Assembly: GCA_902788175.1 (NCBI GenBank)
Contig: CADAJF010000008.1
Coordinates: 1 to 64,000 of the forward strand
DNA length: 64,000 nt
Reading direction: 5' to 3'
Source: an uncultured Bacteroidia bacterium
Lineage (GTDB): Bacteria; Bacteroidota; Bacteroidia; Bacteroidales; UBA932
The notes beneath the pieces were generated by a model that worked only from the letters and a program-made list of their open reading frames with translations, was not told where the DNA came from and did not search any database. This document shows positions 43,912 through 52,803 of this stretch, piece after piece; the first letter of the stretch is position 1; each line of letters starts with the position of its first letter. The position numbers were made by a program, and so were the translations under genes.

Positions 43912-44903
43912 TACGGCACGTTGACCGCGTTGATAATCTTCTCAATCAACTGCTCGGGGGTGACATTCTCCGCCTCTGCCTCATAGGTGAGGCCCAGGCG
44001 ATGGCGCAGGACCTCGTTGCAGACGGCGCGGACATCCTCCGGAATCACGTAACCGCGGCGCTTGATGAAGGCATAGGCCTTGGATGCCATGGCCAGCGAG
44101 ATGCTGGCGCGCGGGGAGCCGCCGTAGGAGATGAGCTGTTCCAGCTCCTTGAGACCGTACTCTGCGGGGGTGCGGCTGGCATATACGATGTCCACGATGT
44201 AGCGCTCGATTTTTTCGTCCATATAGACGTCTTTCACTACCTCGCGGGCGCGGATGATGTCTTCCGGGCGCACCACGGCCTGGGCCTTGGGGAACTCTCC
44301 GGCGTTGTTCATGCGGATGATCAGGCGCTCTTCTTCCTTCTTGGGGTATGAGACCACCACCTTGAGCATGAAGCGGTCCACCTGGGCCTCCGGCAGGGGA
44401 TAGGTGCCCTCCTGCTCGATGGGGTTCTGGGTGGCCATCACCAGGAAAGGTTCCGGCAGCGGGAAGGTATGGTCGCCGATAGTGACCTGGTGCTCCTGCA
44501 TGGCTTCCAGCAGGGCGCTCTGGACCTTGGCGGGGGAGCGGTTGATTTCATCGGCCAGGATGAAGTTGGCGAAGATGGGGCCTTTGTGGACCTCGAAGCT
44601 CTCGTTTTTCTGGGAGTAGATGAGCGTGCCCACTACGTCTGCGGGCAGCAGGTCCGGGGTGAACTGGATGCGGCTGAACTTGGCGTCTACGGCGCGGGAT
44701 AAAGTGTTGATGGCCAGGGTTTTGGCAAGGCCGGGCACGCCTTCCAGGAGGATGTGGCCGCCGCTTAGCAGGCCAATCAGGAGATTGTCTATCAGTTGTT
44801 TCTGCCCCACAATCACCTTGCCCATTTCCAGGGTGAGCAGGTCCACGAAGGAGCTTTCCTGCTGGATGCGCTCGTTGAGCTCGCGAATGTTTACGCTTTC
44901 CAT
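43911..44903 (-). CDS. moxR: MoxR family AAA ATPase
   Basis: A 330-aa AAA+ ATPase, likely a chaperone for the VWA proteins of this operon. Walker A is GVPGLAKTLAIN, where GLAKT replaces GxGKT as in all MoxR proteins. Walker B is FILADEINRSPAK, sensor 1 is MATQNPIEQEGTYPLPEAQ, and the lid domain follows. The length is normal. It is the first gene of the bat operon. The 21-base gap to truA holds the truA promoter; its own promoter is not clear. Confidence 0.95.
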   Translation of the reverse strand: MESVNIRELNERIQQESSFVDLLTLEMGKVIVGQKQLIDNLLIGLLSGGHILLEGVPGLAKTLAINTLSRAVDAKFSRIQFTPDLLPADVVGTLIYSQKNESFEVHKGPIFANFILADEINRSPAKVQSALLEAMQEHQVTIGDHTFPLPEPFLVMATQNPIEQEGTYPLPEAQVDRFMLKVVVSYPKKEEERLIIRMNNAGEFPKAQAVVRPEDIIRAREVVKDVYMDEKIERYIVDIVYASRTPAEYGLKELEQLISYGGSPRASISLAMASKAYAFIKRRGYVIPEDVRAVCNEVLRHRLGLTYEAEAENVTPEQLIEKIINAVNVP

Positions 44904-44913
44904 ATATTTTAAT

Positions 44914-44921
44914 TACATTTG
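44914..44921 (+). promoter_or_regulatory. Bacteroidota -7 promoter box for truA
   Basis: TACATTTG matches TAnnTTTG and ends 3 nt before the truA ATG at 44925. This implies a leaderless or nearly leaderless truA message. Confidence 0.5.
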
Positions 44922-44924
44922 CAC

Positions 44925-45818
44925 ATGCGTTACTGTTTGAGCCTCTCATACGACGGCTGCGCCTTCTGCGGCTGGCAAATCCAACCCAATGCGCCCTCCG
45001 TGCAGGCCAGCCTGGAAGGGGTGCTTTCCCGCTTGCTGGGCTGCGGAGTGGCGGTTACGGGAGCCGGCCGCACAGACACTGCCGTTCATGCCGTGAACTA
45101 CATTGCCCACTTTGACTACTACGGCATTTTACCCTTCGAGGCAGCAGACTTTACCTACAAATTAAATGCCATGCTGCCGCGGGAGGTAGTGGTCCATTCG
45201 GTAACTCCCGTGGCCGATGATTTCCACGCCCGTTTCAGCGCCCGCCGCCGGGAATACACCTACTTCATCCACAGGCGGAAAGACCCTTTCCTTCGCAGCT
45301 ATTCCTGGCAATGCGGCTACCCTTCCCTGGACTTTGAGGCCATGAACGAGGCCTGCCGGCACCTGCTGGGCACGCACGACTTTTCCTGCTTCGAAAAAAC
45401 CGGCGGGGACAACAAAACCTCCATCTGCACCGTCTTCGAAGCCTCCTGGCACCCCTACACCCCTTCCCATATCCAATTACTGAATACGGAGGAAGGTACT
45501 GTGTTGCAAATCCATGGCCACCCTCGGCCGTGTAAGAGGGAGGGGCCCGCTGCCGCAGGCAGTGGGAGGGGCCGAAGCGAAGCGAAGGCGATTTGCGATA
45601 CAGTACCTTCCGCAGTATCAGATTATTGGTTTTTTCGGATTGCTGCGGATCGGTTCCTGCGGAACATGGTTCGGGCTACGGTGGGGACGTTGATTGAAGT
45701 GGGACGGGGGAAACATGGACCGGAATGGGTGGCGGAACTTATCGAGAGCGGCACCCGCGGTGACGCCGGGGAATCCGTCCCGGGCCATGCTCTCTTTCTG
45801 AACAAGGTGGAATACTGA
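44925..45818 (+). CDS. truA: tRNA pseudouridine(38-40) synthase TruA, with an in-frame repeat insert
   Basis: A 297-aa TruA that makes pseudouridine at positions 38-40 of tRNA anticodon arms. The catalytic motif GAGRTDTAVHA holds D51. The C-terminal domain has HDFSCFEKTGGDN and FRIAADRFLRNMVRATVGTLIEVGRGKHGPEW. It is about 45-50 residues longer than typical Bacteroidales TruA. The extra part, about residues 184-235, is low in hydrophobics (KREGPAAAGSGRGRSEAKA) and is encoded by a 161-bp palindrome between two conserved strands. The start is ATG 44925, not the TTG two codons earlier. The MMPL gene follows after 1 nt. Confidence 0.9.
   Translation: MRYCLSLSYDGCAFCGWQIQPNAPSVQASLEGVLSRLLGCGVAVTGAGRTDTAVHAVNYIAHFDYYGILPFEAADFTYKLNAMLPREVVVHSVTPVADDFHARFSARRREYTYFIHRRKDPFLRSYSWQCGYPSLDFEAMNEACRHLLGTHDFSCFEKTGGDNKTSICTVFEASWHPYTPSHIQLLNTEEGTVLQIHGHPRPCKREGPAAAGSGRGRSEAKAICDTVPSAVSDYWFFRIAADRFLRNMVRATVGTLIEVGRGKHGPEWVAELIESGTRGDAGESVPGHALFLNKVEY
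45471..45631. repeat. 161-bp MITE-like palindrome inside truA
   Basis: Two 42-base terminal inverted repeats (45471-45512 and 45590-45631) match at 32 of 42 positions, with a best block AAGGTACTGTGTTGCAAATC against AAGGTACTGTATCGCAAATC. The 77-base centre contains its own stem, CCCGCTGCC/GGCAGTGGG. No transposase is encoded. It is read through in frame without a stop. Confidence 0.8.
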
Positions 45819-45819
45819 C

Positions 45820-48576
45820 ATGCCGCGCTTTCTGGTGAAATATCGGAAGGTTCTCTTCGCGCTGATGACGGTGCTGGCCATAACGGCTGCGCTGGCGGTC
45901 CCGCATATCAGTATCAACACGGACATGACCCGGTACATGCCGGACTCCTACCCCATGAAACAGGGCCTGGATCTGATGGAAGCGCAGCTTCCCGCCCTCC
46001 AGGGCCAGATGCAGGAATTCGGCTCCACCATGTTTGCCGACGGAAGCGACCTCATGCCCACGGACCTGCCCCGGACGCTGGCCATCGGCGTGAGCCTTCT
46101 GTTCCTGGTGCTTCTGGTGATGTGCTCGTCGGTGATGGAGGTGGTCCTGTTCCTTCTTACCACCGGTTTTGCCGTGGTGCTGAACATGGGAACCAACGCC
46201 CTCTTCCCCAGTGTTTCCATGATAACGAACACCCTCACGCCAGTTCTCCAGATGGTGCTTTCCATGGATTACAGCATTATCCTGATGAACTGGTACCGGC
46301 AGGAAAAAGCGGCGGGAAAAGCGCCGGAAGCGGCCATGCAGGGGGCTGTGGGCGGGGCGGCATCGTCCATCCTCAGCAGCGCCTTCACCACCATCGTGAG
46401 CCTGATGATGCTGTGCTTCATCAAATTCAAGATTGGGGCCGACCTTGGCCTGGTCCTTTCCAAAGGCGTAGCTTTCTCGCTCCTTTGCAATTTCACTGTC
46501 CTTCCGTTTCTGATTCTGGCGGCCGACAAGGCCGTGGAAGCCACGCGAAAGAAGGTGCCCGTTTTTCCGGCGGAATCGCTGTCTCGCTTAGCCTACCGCT
46601 TCCGCTATCCGCTCACGGCGGTTTTCCTTCTGGTTTTCGCCACGTTCGCTTACCTGCAGCGCCGTACCCCGCTCACCTTTGAGCCTCAGTGGGAAAGCGT
46701 CGCCACGGACGAGCCCGTGGGCGAAAACGCCCTCCTCCTCATCTACCCCAACAGCCTGGCAGAAGCCATTCCGGCCCTGATGGATACCCTCACCTCCCTT
46801 CCCGGCGTGCACCAGGGCATCAGCTATCCTTCCCTGGTGCAGCGCCGGCGCACTCCGGCGCAGATGTCGGCCCTCTTCAGGGAGTTTTCGCACGGGGAGG
46901 CATCGGCCTTTCCGGAAGAGATGCTTTCGCTGCTTTATTATGCGCGTTTCCATCCCCAGCGAACGGAACGGCTCAGTTTCCGGGAAATGATGGATCTGGT
47001 GGAAGAGCTTGAGCAGAAAGGGCTTATCCCGGCGGGCTTCGAAAGCGGCCTGGACATGGACGCCCTCCTCGTGCAGCCGGGACCTCCCGTGGAGGCAGTT
47101 CCGGCAGATACGATGGCCGTGGTGGAAGTCCCTTTGCCAGCGGCCGATACCCTCGCCGCCGCTCCGGCCGACACCCTTTCCCCGGCCGCGCCCGCCCCGC
47201 CGCCGGAGCGCCCCAACCTTTACGAGCAATATACCCGCTCCTACACGGCCCCGGAAATGGCTAAGCTGCTGCAGTTTAACGAGCGGCAGCTGACCATGCT
47301 CTACCGCATGGCCGGCCGGCGCAACCAAAGCATGACCCCCGGGGAGATGATCAGTTTTGTGAAGGAGAAAATCCTTCCGAACAAGCGCTATGCCGCTTTT
47401 ATGCCCAAGGGCGCCGGGGAGCAGCTGGCCGCTTTCGAGGCGCAGCTGGACTCGGTGCTCTCCGCCGGCCCGTCGCCGGCCGCCCCTCCGGTGGTGACAG
47501 ACACCCTTCCGGAGCGCCCGCTGGTGGCACAGGCCCTGCCCGCCCCGGCCGACACCCTGCCTCCCGCCCCGCAGCCGGTGGAGGTGCTGGAGGTAGTGGC
47601 TCCTCCCACCCCCATCGAGGTACTGGCCCAGATGGCCTTCTCGTCCATGCATTACTCTTCTTCCCGCGTCCATTCGGCCCTTTCGGCCGCGGGCATTTCC
47701 GTCCCGAAGGAGCAGCTGGACCTGCTTTTCTTTTATTCCGGCGCCCGCAAAGGCACAGACCCGGAGTGGAAGATGTCGCCGGAAGAGCTGCTTACCTTTG
47801 TGGCCGATACCCTTTTGCTTGACCCTGCTTTTTCCGGCTTTGTTCCCGACAGTACCCGCGCCCTGGTTACGGAAGCTCGGGAGGAACTGCTTTCCGGCGT
47901 GGGGAAACTGCGTGGCGCGGAGTATTCCGGTGCTGTGCTGTTGAGTGAGTATCCTATGGAGTCTGACAGTACCTTTGTCTTTATAGACCGCATCCGCGCC
48001 CTTTCCGACGAATACCTGCCCGGGACGCACTACTGGATCGGTGAGTCGGAGATGTACAAGGAAATGAAGGAGGCTTTCCCGAAAGAACTGCTGCTCCTCA
48101 CGCTTCTCACAGTTTTGTCCATCTTCCTTATCGTGGCCCTTACCTTCCGCTCGGTCTTTATCCCCATCCCGCTTGTAATGACCGTCCTTTCAGGTATTTA
48201 CGTGAATGTTTGGGCCAGCGGCCTGGGCGGGAGCGAGATGTACTACCTGTCCTATCTCATCATCCAGAGCATCCTGATGGGCGCTACCATCGACTATACC
48301 ATTCTCTTTACGCATTACTATCTTGAGGGGCGTCGCGAAAGCGGTGTCGCAGAGGCGCTGGCCGGGGCCTACCGGGGGTCTTCGCACTCCATCCTCACCT
48401 CGGGCCTCATCCTGGTGGTGGTTCCGTACGTGATGTTCCTGGTGATGACAGACCCCATGATTGCGTCCATTCTTCGCAGCCTTTCCGTGGGCGCGCTGGC
48501 CATCCTGGTGCTGGTGCTCTTTGTGCTCCCGGGCGTTGTCGCCGCCCTGGACCGCCTCATGGGCCGGAGGGAGTAA
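45820..48576 (+). CDS. MMPL/RND-family transporter with a long modular periplasmic loop
   Basis: A 918-aa membrane protein of the RND superfamily. It has the two-fold plan: span 1 at about 10-28, five spans at 88-240, span 7 at about 262-280, and five spans from about 720 to the end. The conserved MVLSMDYSIILMNWYRQEK holds the charged motif of span 4. The first periplasmic loop is short (about 55 residues), while the second is over 430 residues. That loop holds three similar helical modules (345-403, 473-547, 605-692) joined by Pro/Ala/Asp-Thr linkers. Substrate unknown; lipids or hydrophobic compounds are likely. It starts 1 nt after truA. Confidence 0.88.
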   Translation: MPRFLVKYRKVLFALMTVLAITAALAVPHISINTDMTRYMPDSYPMKQGLDLMEAQLPALQGQMQEFGSTMFADGSDLMPTDLPRTLAIGVSLLFLVLLVMCSSVMEVVLFLLTTGFAVVLNMGTNALFPSVSMITNTLTPVLQMVLSMDYSIILMNWYRQEKAAGKAPEAAMQGAVGGAASSILSSAFTTIVSLMMLCFIKFKIGADLGLVLSKGVAFSLLCNFTVLPFLILAADKAVEATRKKVPVFPAESLSRLAYRFRYPLTAVFLLVFATFAYLQRRTPLTFEPQWESVATDEPVGENALLLIYPNSLAEAIPALMDTLTSLPGVHQGISYPSLVQRRRTPAQMSALFREFSHGEASAFPEEMLSLLYYARFHPQRTERLSFREMMDLVEELEQKGLIPAGFESGLDMDALLVQPGPPVEAVPADTMAVVEVPLPAADTLAAAPADTLSPAAPAPPPERPNLYEQYTRSYTAPEMAKLLQFNERQLTMLYRMAGRRNQSMTPGEMISFVKEKILPNKRYAAFMPKGAGEQLAAFEAQLDSVLSAGPSPAAPPVVTDTLPERPLVAQALPAPADTLPPAPQPVEVLEVVAPPTPIEVLAQMAFSSMHYSSSRVHSALSAAGISVPKEQLDLLFFYSGARKGTDPEWKMSPEELLTFVADTLLLDPAFSGFVPDSTRALVTEAREELLSGVGKLRGAEYSGAVLLSEYPMESDSTFVFIDRIRALSDEYLPGTHYWIGESEMYKEMKEAFPKELLLLTLLTVLSIFLIVALTFRSVFIPIPLVMTVLSGIYVNVWASGLGGSEMYYLSYLIIQSILMGATIDYTILFTHYYLEGRRESGVAEALAGAYRGSSHSILTSGLILVVVPYVMFLVMTDPMIASILRSLSVGALAILVLVLFVLPGVVAALDRLMGRRE

Positions 48577-48580
48577 AGAG

Positions 48581-48613
48581 AACCCGCGCCTCCGTTTTGC
48601 GGAAACGCGGGTT
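48581..48613. terminator. Bidirectional terminator between the MMPL gene and glyA
   Basis: Outer stem AACCCGCG/CGCGGGTT and inner stem TCCG/CGGA around TTTTG, followed by AACTTTTGC. It lies in the 56-base gap between convergent genes, where it can end both transcripts. Confidence 0.75.
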
Positions 48614-48632
48614 AACTTTTGCTGAAAGCTCT

Positions 48633-49976
48633 CTAGTAGCGGTTCAGGGGACGGCCGGCGGTCATCATCTGCACCTTGCGACGGACCTCGTCCAGCACCT
48701 GCTTGTGGGCGGCCAGTTCTGCCTTCTGCTCCTCGGTGGGTTCCTTGGCAGTGAGGGCGGCAAAATGCTTGTTGGCCGATGAAAGCACGGCGTCAATCAG
48801 GTTCACGATATCCACCATGTCCTTCTGCTCGAAGCCGCGGGAGGTGATGGCGGGGGTACCCACGCGAAGGCCGCTGGTGGCGAAGGCGCTGCGACTGTCG
48901 AAGGGCACCATGTTCTTGTTCACGGTGATGTCTGCGCGCACCAGCTCCTTCTCTGCCACACGACCGGTCAGATCCGGGAATTTGGGACGGAGGTCGATGA
49001 GCATGAGGTGGTTGTCCGTGCCGTCGGAGATAATCTTGTAGCCATTCTCCAGGAAGCACTTGCACATGGCGGCGGCGTTGGCTACCACCTGCTTCTGGTA
49101 CTGCACGTACTCAGGCTGGGCGGCCTCGAAGAAGGCCACGGCCTTGGCGGCAATCACGTGTTCCAGCGGACCTCCCTGGATGCCGGGGAACACGCTGGAA
49201 TTGAGGATGGCGCTCATCATCTTGACCTCGCCCTTGGGCGTAGTGAGGCCCCAGGGGTTGGGGAAGTCCTTGCCCATGAGGATGATACCGCCGCGGGGAC
49301 CGCGAAGGGTCTTGTGGGTGGTGGAGGTGACGATGTGGGCGTATTTGACGGGGTTCTTCAGGAGGCCCGCGGCGATGAGGCCGGCGGTGTGGGCCATGTC
49401 AATCCAGAGGATGGCGCCCACTTTGTCTGCGATGGCGCGCATGCGCTCATAGTCCCATTCGCGGGAGTAGGCCGATGCACCGCCGATGATGAGCTTGGGC
49501 TTGCACTCCAGGGCCTTGCGCTCCATGTCGTCGTAATCTACGCGGCCGGTCTCCGGATTCAGGCCATAGGCCACGGGCTTGTAGAGGATACCGGAAGCGT
49601 TGACGGGGGAACCGTGGGTGAGGTGGCCGCCCATGGAGAGGTCCAGTCCCATGAAGGTGTCTCCGGGGCGGAGGATGGCCATGGTCACGGCCATGTTGGC
49701 CTGGGCGCCGGAGTGCGGCTGCACGTTGGCGTACTCTGCCTCATACAGGGCGCAGAGGCGGTCGATGGCCAGCTGTTCAATCTGGTCCACTACCTCGCAG
49801 CCGCCGTAGTAGCGCTTGCCGGGATAGCCTTCTGCGTACTTGTTGGTGCAGATGGAACCCATGGATTCCATTACTTGGTCGGTGACGTAGTTTTCGGAGG
49901 CGATGAGTTCCAGGCCGGAAGACTGGCGCTCCTGTTCCTGCTTGATCAGTTCAAAAAGTTGAAGGTCTCTTTTCAT
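48633..49976 (-). CDS. glyA: Serine hydroxymethyltransferase
   Basis: A 447-aa PLP enzyme that interconverts serine and glycine and makes methylene-tetrahydrofolate. It has [17 protein letters not shown], the [15 protein letters not shown] motif, and the PLP lysine in [16 protein letters not shown]. The length is slightly above the bacterial average, as is usual in Bacteroidota. It lies near serC-serA, so serine supply and one-carbon metabolism are close together. A TAAATTTG promoter box lies 30 nt upstream. Confidence 0.97.
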   Translation of the reverse strand: MKRDLQLFELIKQEQERQSSGLELIASENYVTDQVMESMGSICTNKYAEGYPGKRYYGGCEVVDQIEQLAIDRLCALYEAEYANVQPHSGAQANMAVTMAILRPGDTFMGLDLSMGGHLTHGSPVNASGILYKPVAYGLNPETGRVDYDDMERKALECKPKLIIGGASAYSREWDYERMRAIADKVGAILWIDMAHTAGLIAAGLLKNPVKYAHIVTSTTHKTLRGPRGGIILMGKDFPNPWGLTTPKGEVKMMSAILNSSVFPGIQGGPLEHVIAAKAVAFFEAAQPEYVQYQKQVVANAAAMCKCFLENGYKIISDGTDNHLMLIDLRPKFPDLTGRVAEKELVRADITVNKNMVPFDSRSAFATSGLRVGTPAITSRGFEQKDMVDIVNLIDAVLSSANKHFAALTAKEPTEEQKAELAAHKQVLDEVRRKVQMMTAGRPLNRY

Positions 49977-50006
49977 ATAATGTGGTTATTAGAATTATCT
50001 ATCCTG

Positions 50007-50014
50007 CAAATTTA
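50007..50014 (-). promoter_or_regulatory. Bacteroidota promoter for glyA
   Basis: TAAATTTG on the minus strand with a TTG element 20 bases upstream, the spacing expected for the -33/-7 promoter. It interleaves with the divergent promoter of the SpoU gene. Confidence 0.6.
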
Positions 50015-50026
50015 ACGGAAAAGCTT

Positions 50027-50034
50027 TACCTTTG
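50027..50034 (+). promoter_or_regulatory. Bacteroidota -7 promoter box for the SpoU methyltransferase gene
   Basis: TACCTTTG ends 5 nt before the ATG at 50040. It overlaps the upstream part of the glyA promoter on the other strand, so the two may compete. Confidence 0.55.
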
Positions 50035-50039
50035 CAAGC

Positions 50040-50576
50040 ATGAAAGACAGAAAACTGCTGAATATTGAGCTGGGCCGGATGTCGGCCGGTGAGTATCGGC
50101 AAAAAAGCGAAAGCGGCGTGGTGCTGGTGCTGGACAATGTGCGAAGTGCCCACAATACGGGCAGTGCCTTCCGCACGGCCGATGCCTTTGGCGTGGACAA
50201 GATATACCTGGGCGGCATCTGTCCCGTTCCCCCTTCCCCGGAGCTGCGAAAAGTGGCCCTGGGCGCGGAAGAGGTGGTCCCCTTCGAGCATGTGGCCGAT
50301 GTCCCCGCCCTGGTGCGCCGCCTGCAGGCCGAAGGTTACACCGTGGTAGCCGTGGAGCAAACCGTCCATTCCGTCAAGCTGGACACTTTCCGTCGCTCAC
50401 CCGCTGCCAGGTACGCCCTGGTCTTCGGCAACGAAGTCAGCGGCGTACAACAGGAAGTTGTAGACGCCGCTGACTTTTCGCTCGAAATCCCTCAACAGGG
50501 GACGAAGCACTCACTGAATGTTTCCGTGAGCATAGGTGTTGTCCTCTGGAGTTTAGTCCAGGCTGTGGATGGCTAA
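50040..50576 (+). CDS. SpoU/TrmH family RNA methyltransferase
   Basis: A 178-aa 2'-O-methyltransferase of the SPOUT class. The three SpoU motifs are present: VRSAHNTGSAFRTADAFGV (motif 1, with N and R), YALVFGNEVSGVQQEVV (motif 2) and EIPQQGTKHSLNVSVSIGVVLW (motif 3). No extra substrate domain is present, so the target (a tRNA or rRNA ribose) cannot be told. The last 24 bases overlap the end of the DUF1015 gene on the other strand. Confidence 0.92.
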   Translation: MKDRKLLNIELGRMSAGEYRQKSESGVVLVLDNVRSAHNTGSAFRTADAFGVDKIYLGGICPVPPSPELRKVALGAEEVVPFEHVADVPALVRRLQAEGYTVVAVEQTVHSVKLDTFRRSPAARYALVFGNEVSGVQQEVVDAADFSLEIPQQGTKHSLNVSVSIGVVLWSLVQAVDG

Positions 50577-51851
50577 GCCGCTGCGGAGCTTGGGCTCGAA
50601 CCAGGTGGTCTTGGGGGGCATGATATTGCCGGTGTCGGCGATGTTGATGAGCTGCTGCATGGAGACGGGATAGAGGGCAAAGGCTACCTTCATCTCGCCG
50701 GAATCCACGCGGCGGGACAGCTCCCCGAGACCGCGGATACCGCCCACGAAGTCAATGCGCTTGCTGGTGCGGAGGTCCTTGATGCCCAGGATCTTGTCCA
50801 GGACCAGGTTGCTCAGGATGGTCACGTCCAGCACGCCGATAGGATCTTCATCGTTGTAACGGCCGGGCTTGGCGGTGAGGCTGTACCACACACCTTCAAT
50901 ATACATGGAGAAGTTGTGCAGGCCGCTGGGGTGGTAAATCTCCGAGCACTGGCAGTGGCAGGGATACTCGCAGGAGCACTCGCCGCCATCCTTGGTGCAG
51001 TCGCACTTGCACTCTATTACGAAATCCTCTTCCAGGGCCTTGAAGAACTCCTTGGTGCTGAGCCCGTTGAGGTCCTTCACCACACGGTTGTAGTCGATGA
51101 TGGCGAGGTGGCTCTCCGGGAAGCAGACGGCCATGAAGTAGTTGTACTCTTCCTTGCCGGTATGGCCAGGGTTCTGGGCACGCTTCTCTGCGCCAACGCG
51201 GGCGGCGGCGGCGGTACGGTGGTGACCGTCGGCCACGTAGAAGGCGTCGATGTCCTTGGTGAAGATTTCCGTGATACGGGCGATGGTGGCATCCTCGTCG
51301 ATAACCCAGAAGGTGTGGGTGAAGTTGTTCTCGTCCACGAACTTGTATTCCGGCTCACCGGCTGCAGCCTTGGCAATGATGCCGTTGAGCTCCTGGTTGT
51401 CCTTGTAGGCGAAGAAGACGGGCTCGATGTTGGCGTTCTGGATGCGGACATGGACCATGCGGTCGTCTTCTTTGTCCTTGCGGGTCAGTTCGTGCTTTTT
51501 GATGATGCCTTCGGCGTAGTCGTCGGTGTGGGCGCACAGGACCAGGCCGTACTGGGTACGGTCTCCCATGGTCTGGGCATAGACGTAGTATTTCTCTTTC
51601 TCTTCCCGTACCAGCCAGCCTTTCTGCTTCCAGGCCTTGAAGTTCTCTACGGCTTTGTCGTAGGTGCGCTGCTCGTGTTCATCGGCGATGGGAGTGAAGT
51701 CAATCTCCGGCTTGGTGATGTGCAGGAGGCTCTTTTCCCCGGCCATCTGGCGGGCTTCATCGCTGTTAAGGACATCGTACGGCGGGGCGGCCACCTCGGT
51801 GACCAGGTTCTTGGGAGGGCGGATAGCCGCAAAGGGTTTTACTCTTACCAT
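50553..51851 (-). CDS. DUF1015 protein with a cysteine-rich insert, linked to serine genes
   Basis: A 432-aa cytoplasmic protein of DUF1015. It has the family N-terminus VKPFAAIRPPKNL and AAPPYDVLNSDEAR, and the motif YVADGHHRTAAAARV (about 205-219), which resembles the DGHHR/DGNHR motif of ParB-like nucleotide-using proteins and of free-serine kinases such as SerK and SbnI. An insert at 281-302 holds eight cysteines (CKCDCTKDGGECSC then PCHCQC), which I do not know from other DUF1015 proteins. It starts 3 nt after serA and is the last gene of serC-serA-DUF1015. A serine kinase or phosphoserine-related role is an inference from context. Confidence 0.85.
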   Translation of the reverse strand: MVRVKPFAAIRPPKNLVTEVAAPPYDVLNSDEARQMAGEKSLLHITKPEIDFTPIADEHEQRTYDKAVENFKAWKQKGWLVREEKEKYYVYAQTMGDRTQYGLVLCAHTDDYAEGIIKKHELTRKDKEDDRMVHVRIQNANIEPVFFAYKDNQELNGIIAKAAAGEPEYKFVDENNFTHTFWVIDEDATIARITEIFTKDIDAFYVADGHHRTAAAARVGAEKRAQNPGHTGKEEYNYFMAVCFPESHLAIIDYNRVVKDLNGLSTKEFFKALEEDFVIECKCDCTKDGGECSCEYPCHCQCSEIYHPSGLHNFSMYIEGVWYSLTAKPGRYNDEDPIGVLDVTILSNLVLDKILGIKDLRTSKRIDFVGGIRGLGELSRRVDSGEMKVAFALYPVSMQQLINIADTGNIMPPKTTWFEPKLRSGLAIHSLD

Positions 51852-51854
51852 GGT

Positions 51855-52775
51855 CTATTTGTTAACTTGGAATTTGCAGTTGCCGGTGGCGAAGAAGTCC
51901 ACAATCTGGCGGGCGGCGGCAAGGCCGGCGTTCACGTTGGCCTCTGCGGTCTGGGCACCCATCTTCTTGGGGGTGGCAAACACGCGGGTGCCGAACTTCT
52001 CCTGAAGGGCGGCGTAGTTGTCGGGCATCACGTCCGCGGCGTACTTGAGGTCCGGGCGGTCTTCCAGGGCCTTCATGAGGCCTTCCTCATCAATGACTTC
52101 CTTGCGGGCGGTATTGATGATGGTGGCACCCTTGGGCATGCGGGTGATGAGGTCATAATTGATGCTGCCGATGGTGGAAGGAAGGGCGGGGATGTGGATG
52201 GAGAGGTAGTCCGAGGCGGCGTAGAGCTCTTCCACGCTGTGGACGGGCTGGGCACCGCCGTCAATGATCTGCTGGTCCGTGAGGAAGGGATCCAGGGCGC
52301 AGATTTCCATGCCCATGGCCTTGGCCTTCTGGCCCACCAGACGACCTACGTTGCCGTAGGCCTGGACGCCCAGGCGCTTGCCCTGTACTTCGGAGCCGGT
52401 AGCGGGGGTGAACTGGGTGCGGGCCATGAAAATCATCAGGGCCAGGGCCAGTTCCGCCACGGCGTTGGAGTTCTGGCCGGGGGTGTTCATCACCACCACG
52501 CCACGGGCGGTGGCGGCAGCCAGGTCCACGTTGTCGAAGCCGGCGCCGGCGCGCACCACAATCTTGAGCTTGGGGGCGGCGGCCATCACTTCCTCGGTCA
52601 CTTTGTCCGAGCGGATGATGATGGCTTCAACGTCCTTCACGGCATTGACAAAATCTGCCTGGGCTTCATATTTTTCAAGCTTAACTACCTCGTGGCCAGC
52701 CTCTTGGAGGATGGAAACGATACCTTCCACGGCCTTGGCGGCGAAAGGCTTCTGGGTTGCGAGCAGTACCTTCAT
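51855..52775 (-). CDS. serA: D-3-phosphoglycerate dehydrogenase, type IIIK
   Basis: A 306-aa short-form PGDH, the first step of serine synthesis. The NAD motif is GVQAYGNVGR, the substrate arginine lies in NTARKEVID, and the usual catalytic histidine (TPH) is replaced by lysine in ATPKKMGAQTAEAN (K270). This is the lysine-type (IIIK) enzyme known from Bacteroidota and from Entamoeba. There is no ACT domain, so no serine feedback by that route. It lies between serC and DUF1015. Confidence 0.93.
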   Translation of the reverse strand: MKVLLATQKPFAAKAVEGIVSILQEAGHEVVKLEKYEAQADFVNAVKDVEAIIIRSDKVTEEVMAAAPKLKIVVRAGAGFDNVDLAAATARGVVVMNTPGQNSNAVAELALALMIFMARTQFTPATGSEVQGKRLGVQAYGNVGRLVGQKAKAMGMEICALDPFLTDQQIIDGGAQPVHSVEELYAASDYLSIHIPALPSTIGSINYDLITRMPKGATIINTARKEVIDEEGLMKALEDRPDLKYAADVMPDNYAALQEKFGTRVFATPKKMGAQTAEANVNAGLAAARQIVDFFATGNCKFQVNK

Positions 52776-52803
52776 TGCATGAAAATTTAATGATTAACGT
52801 TAC

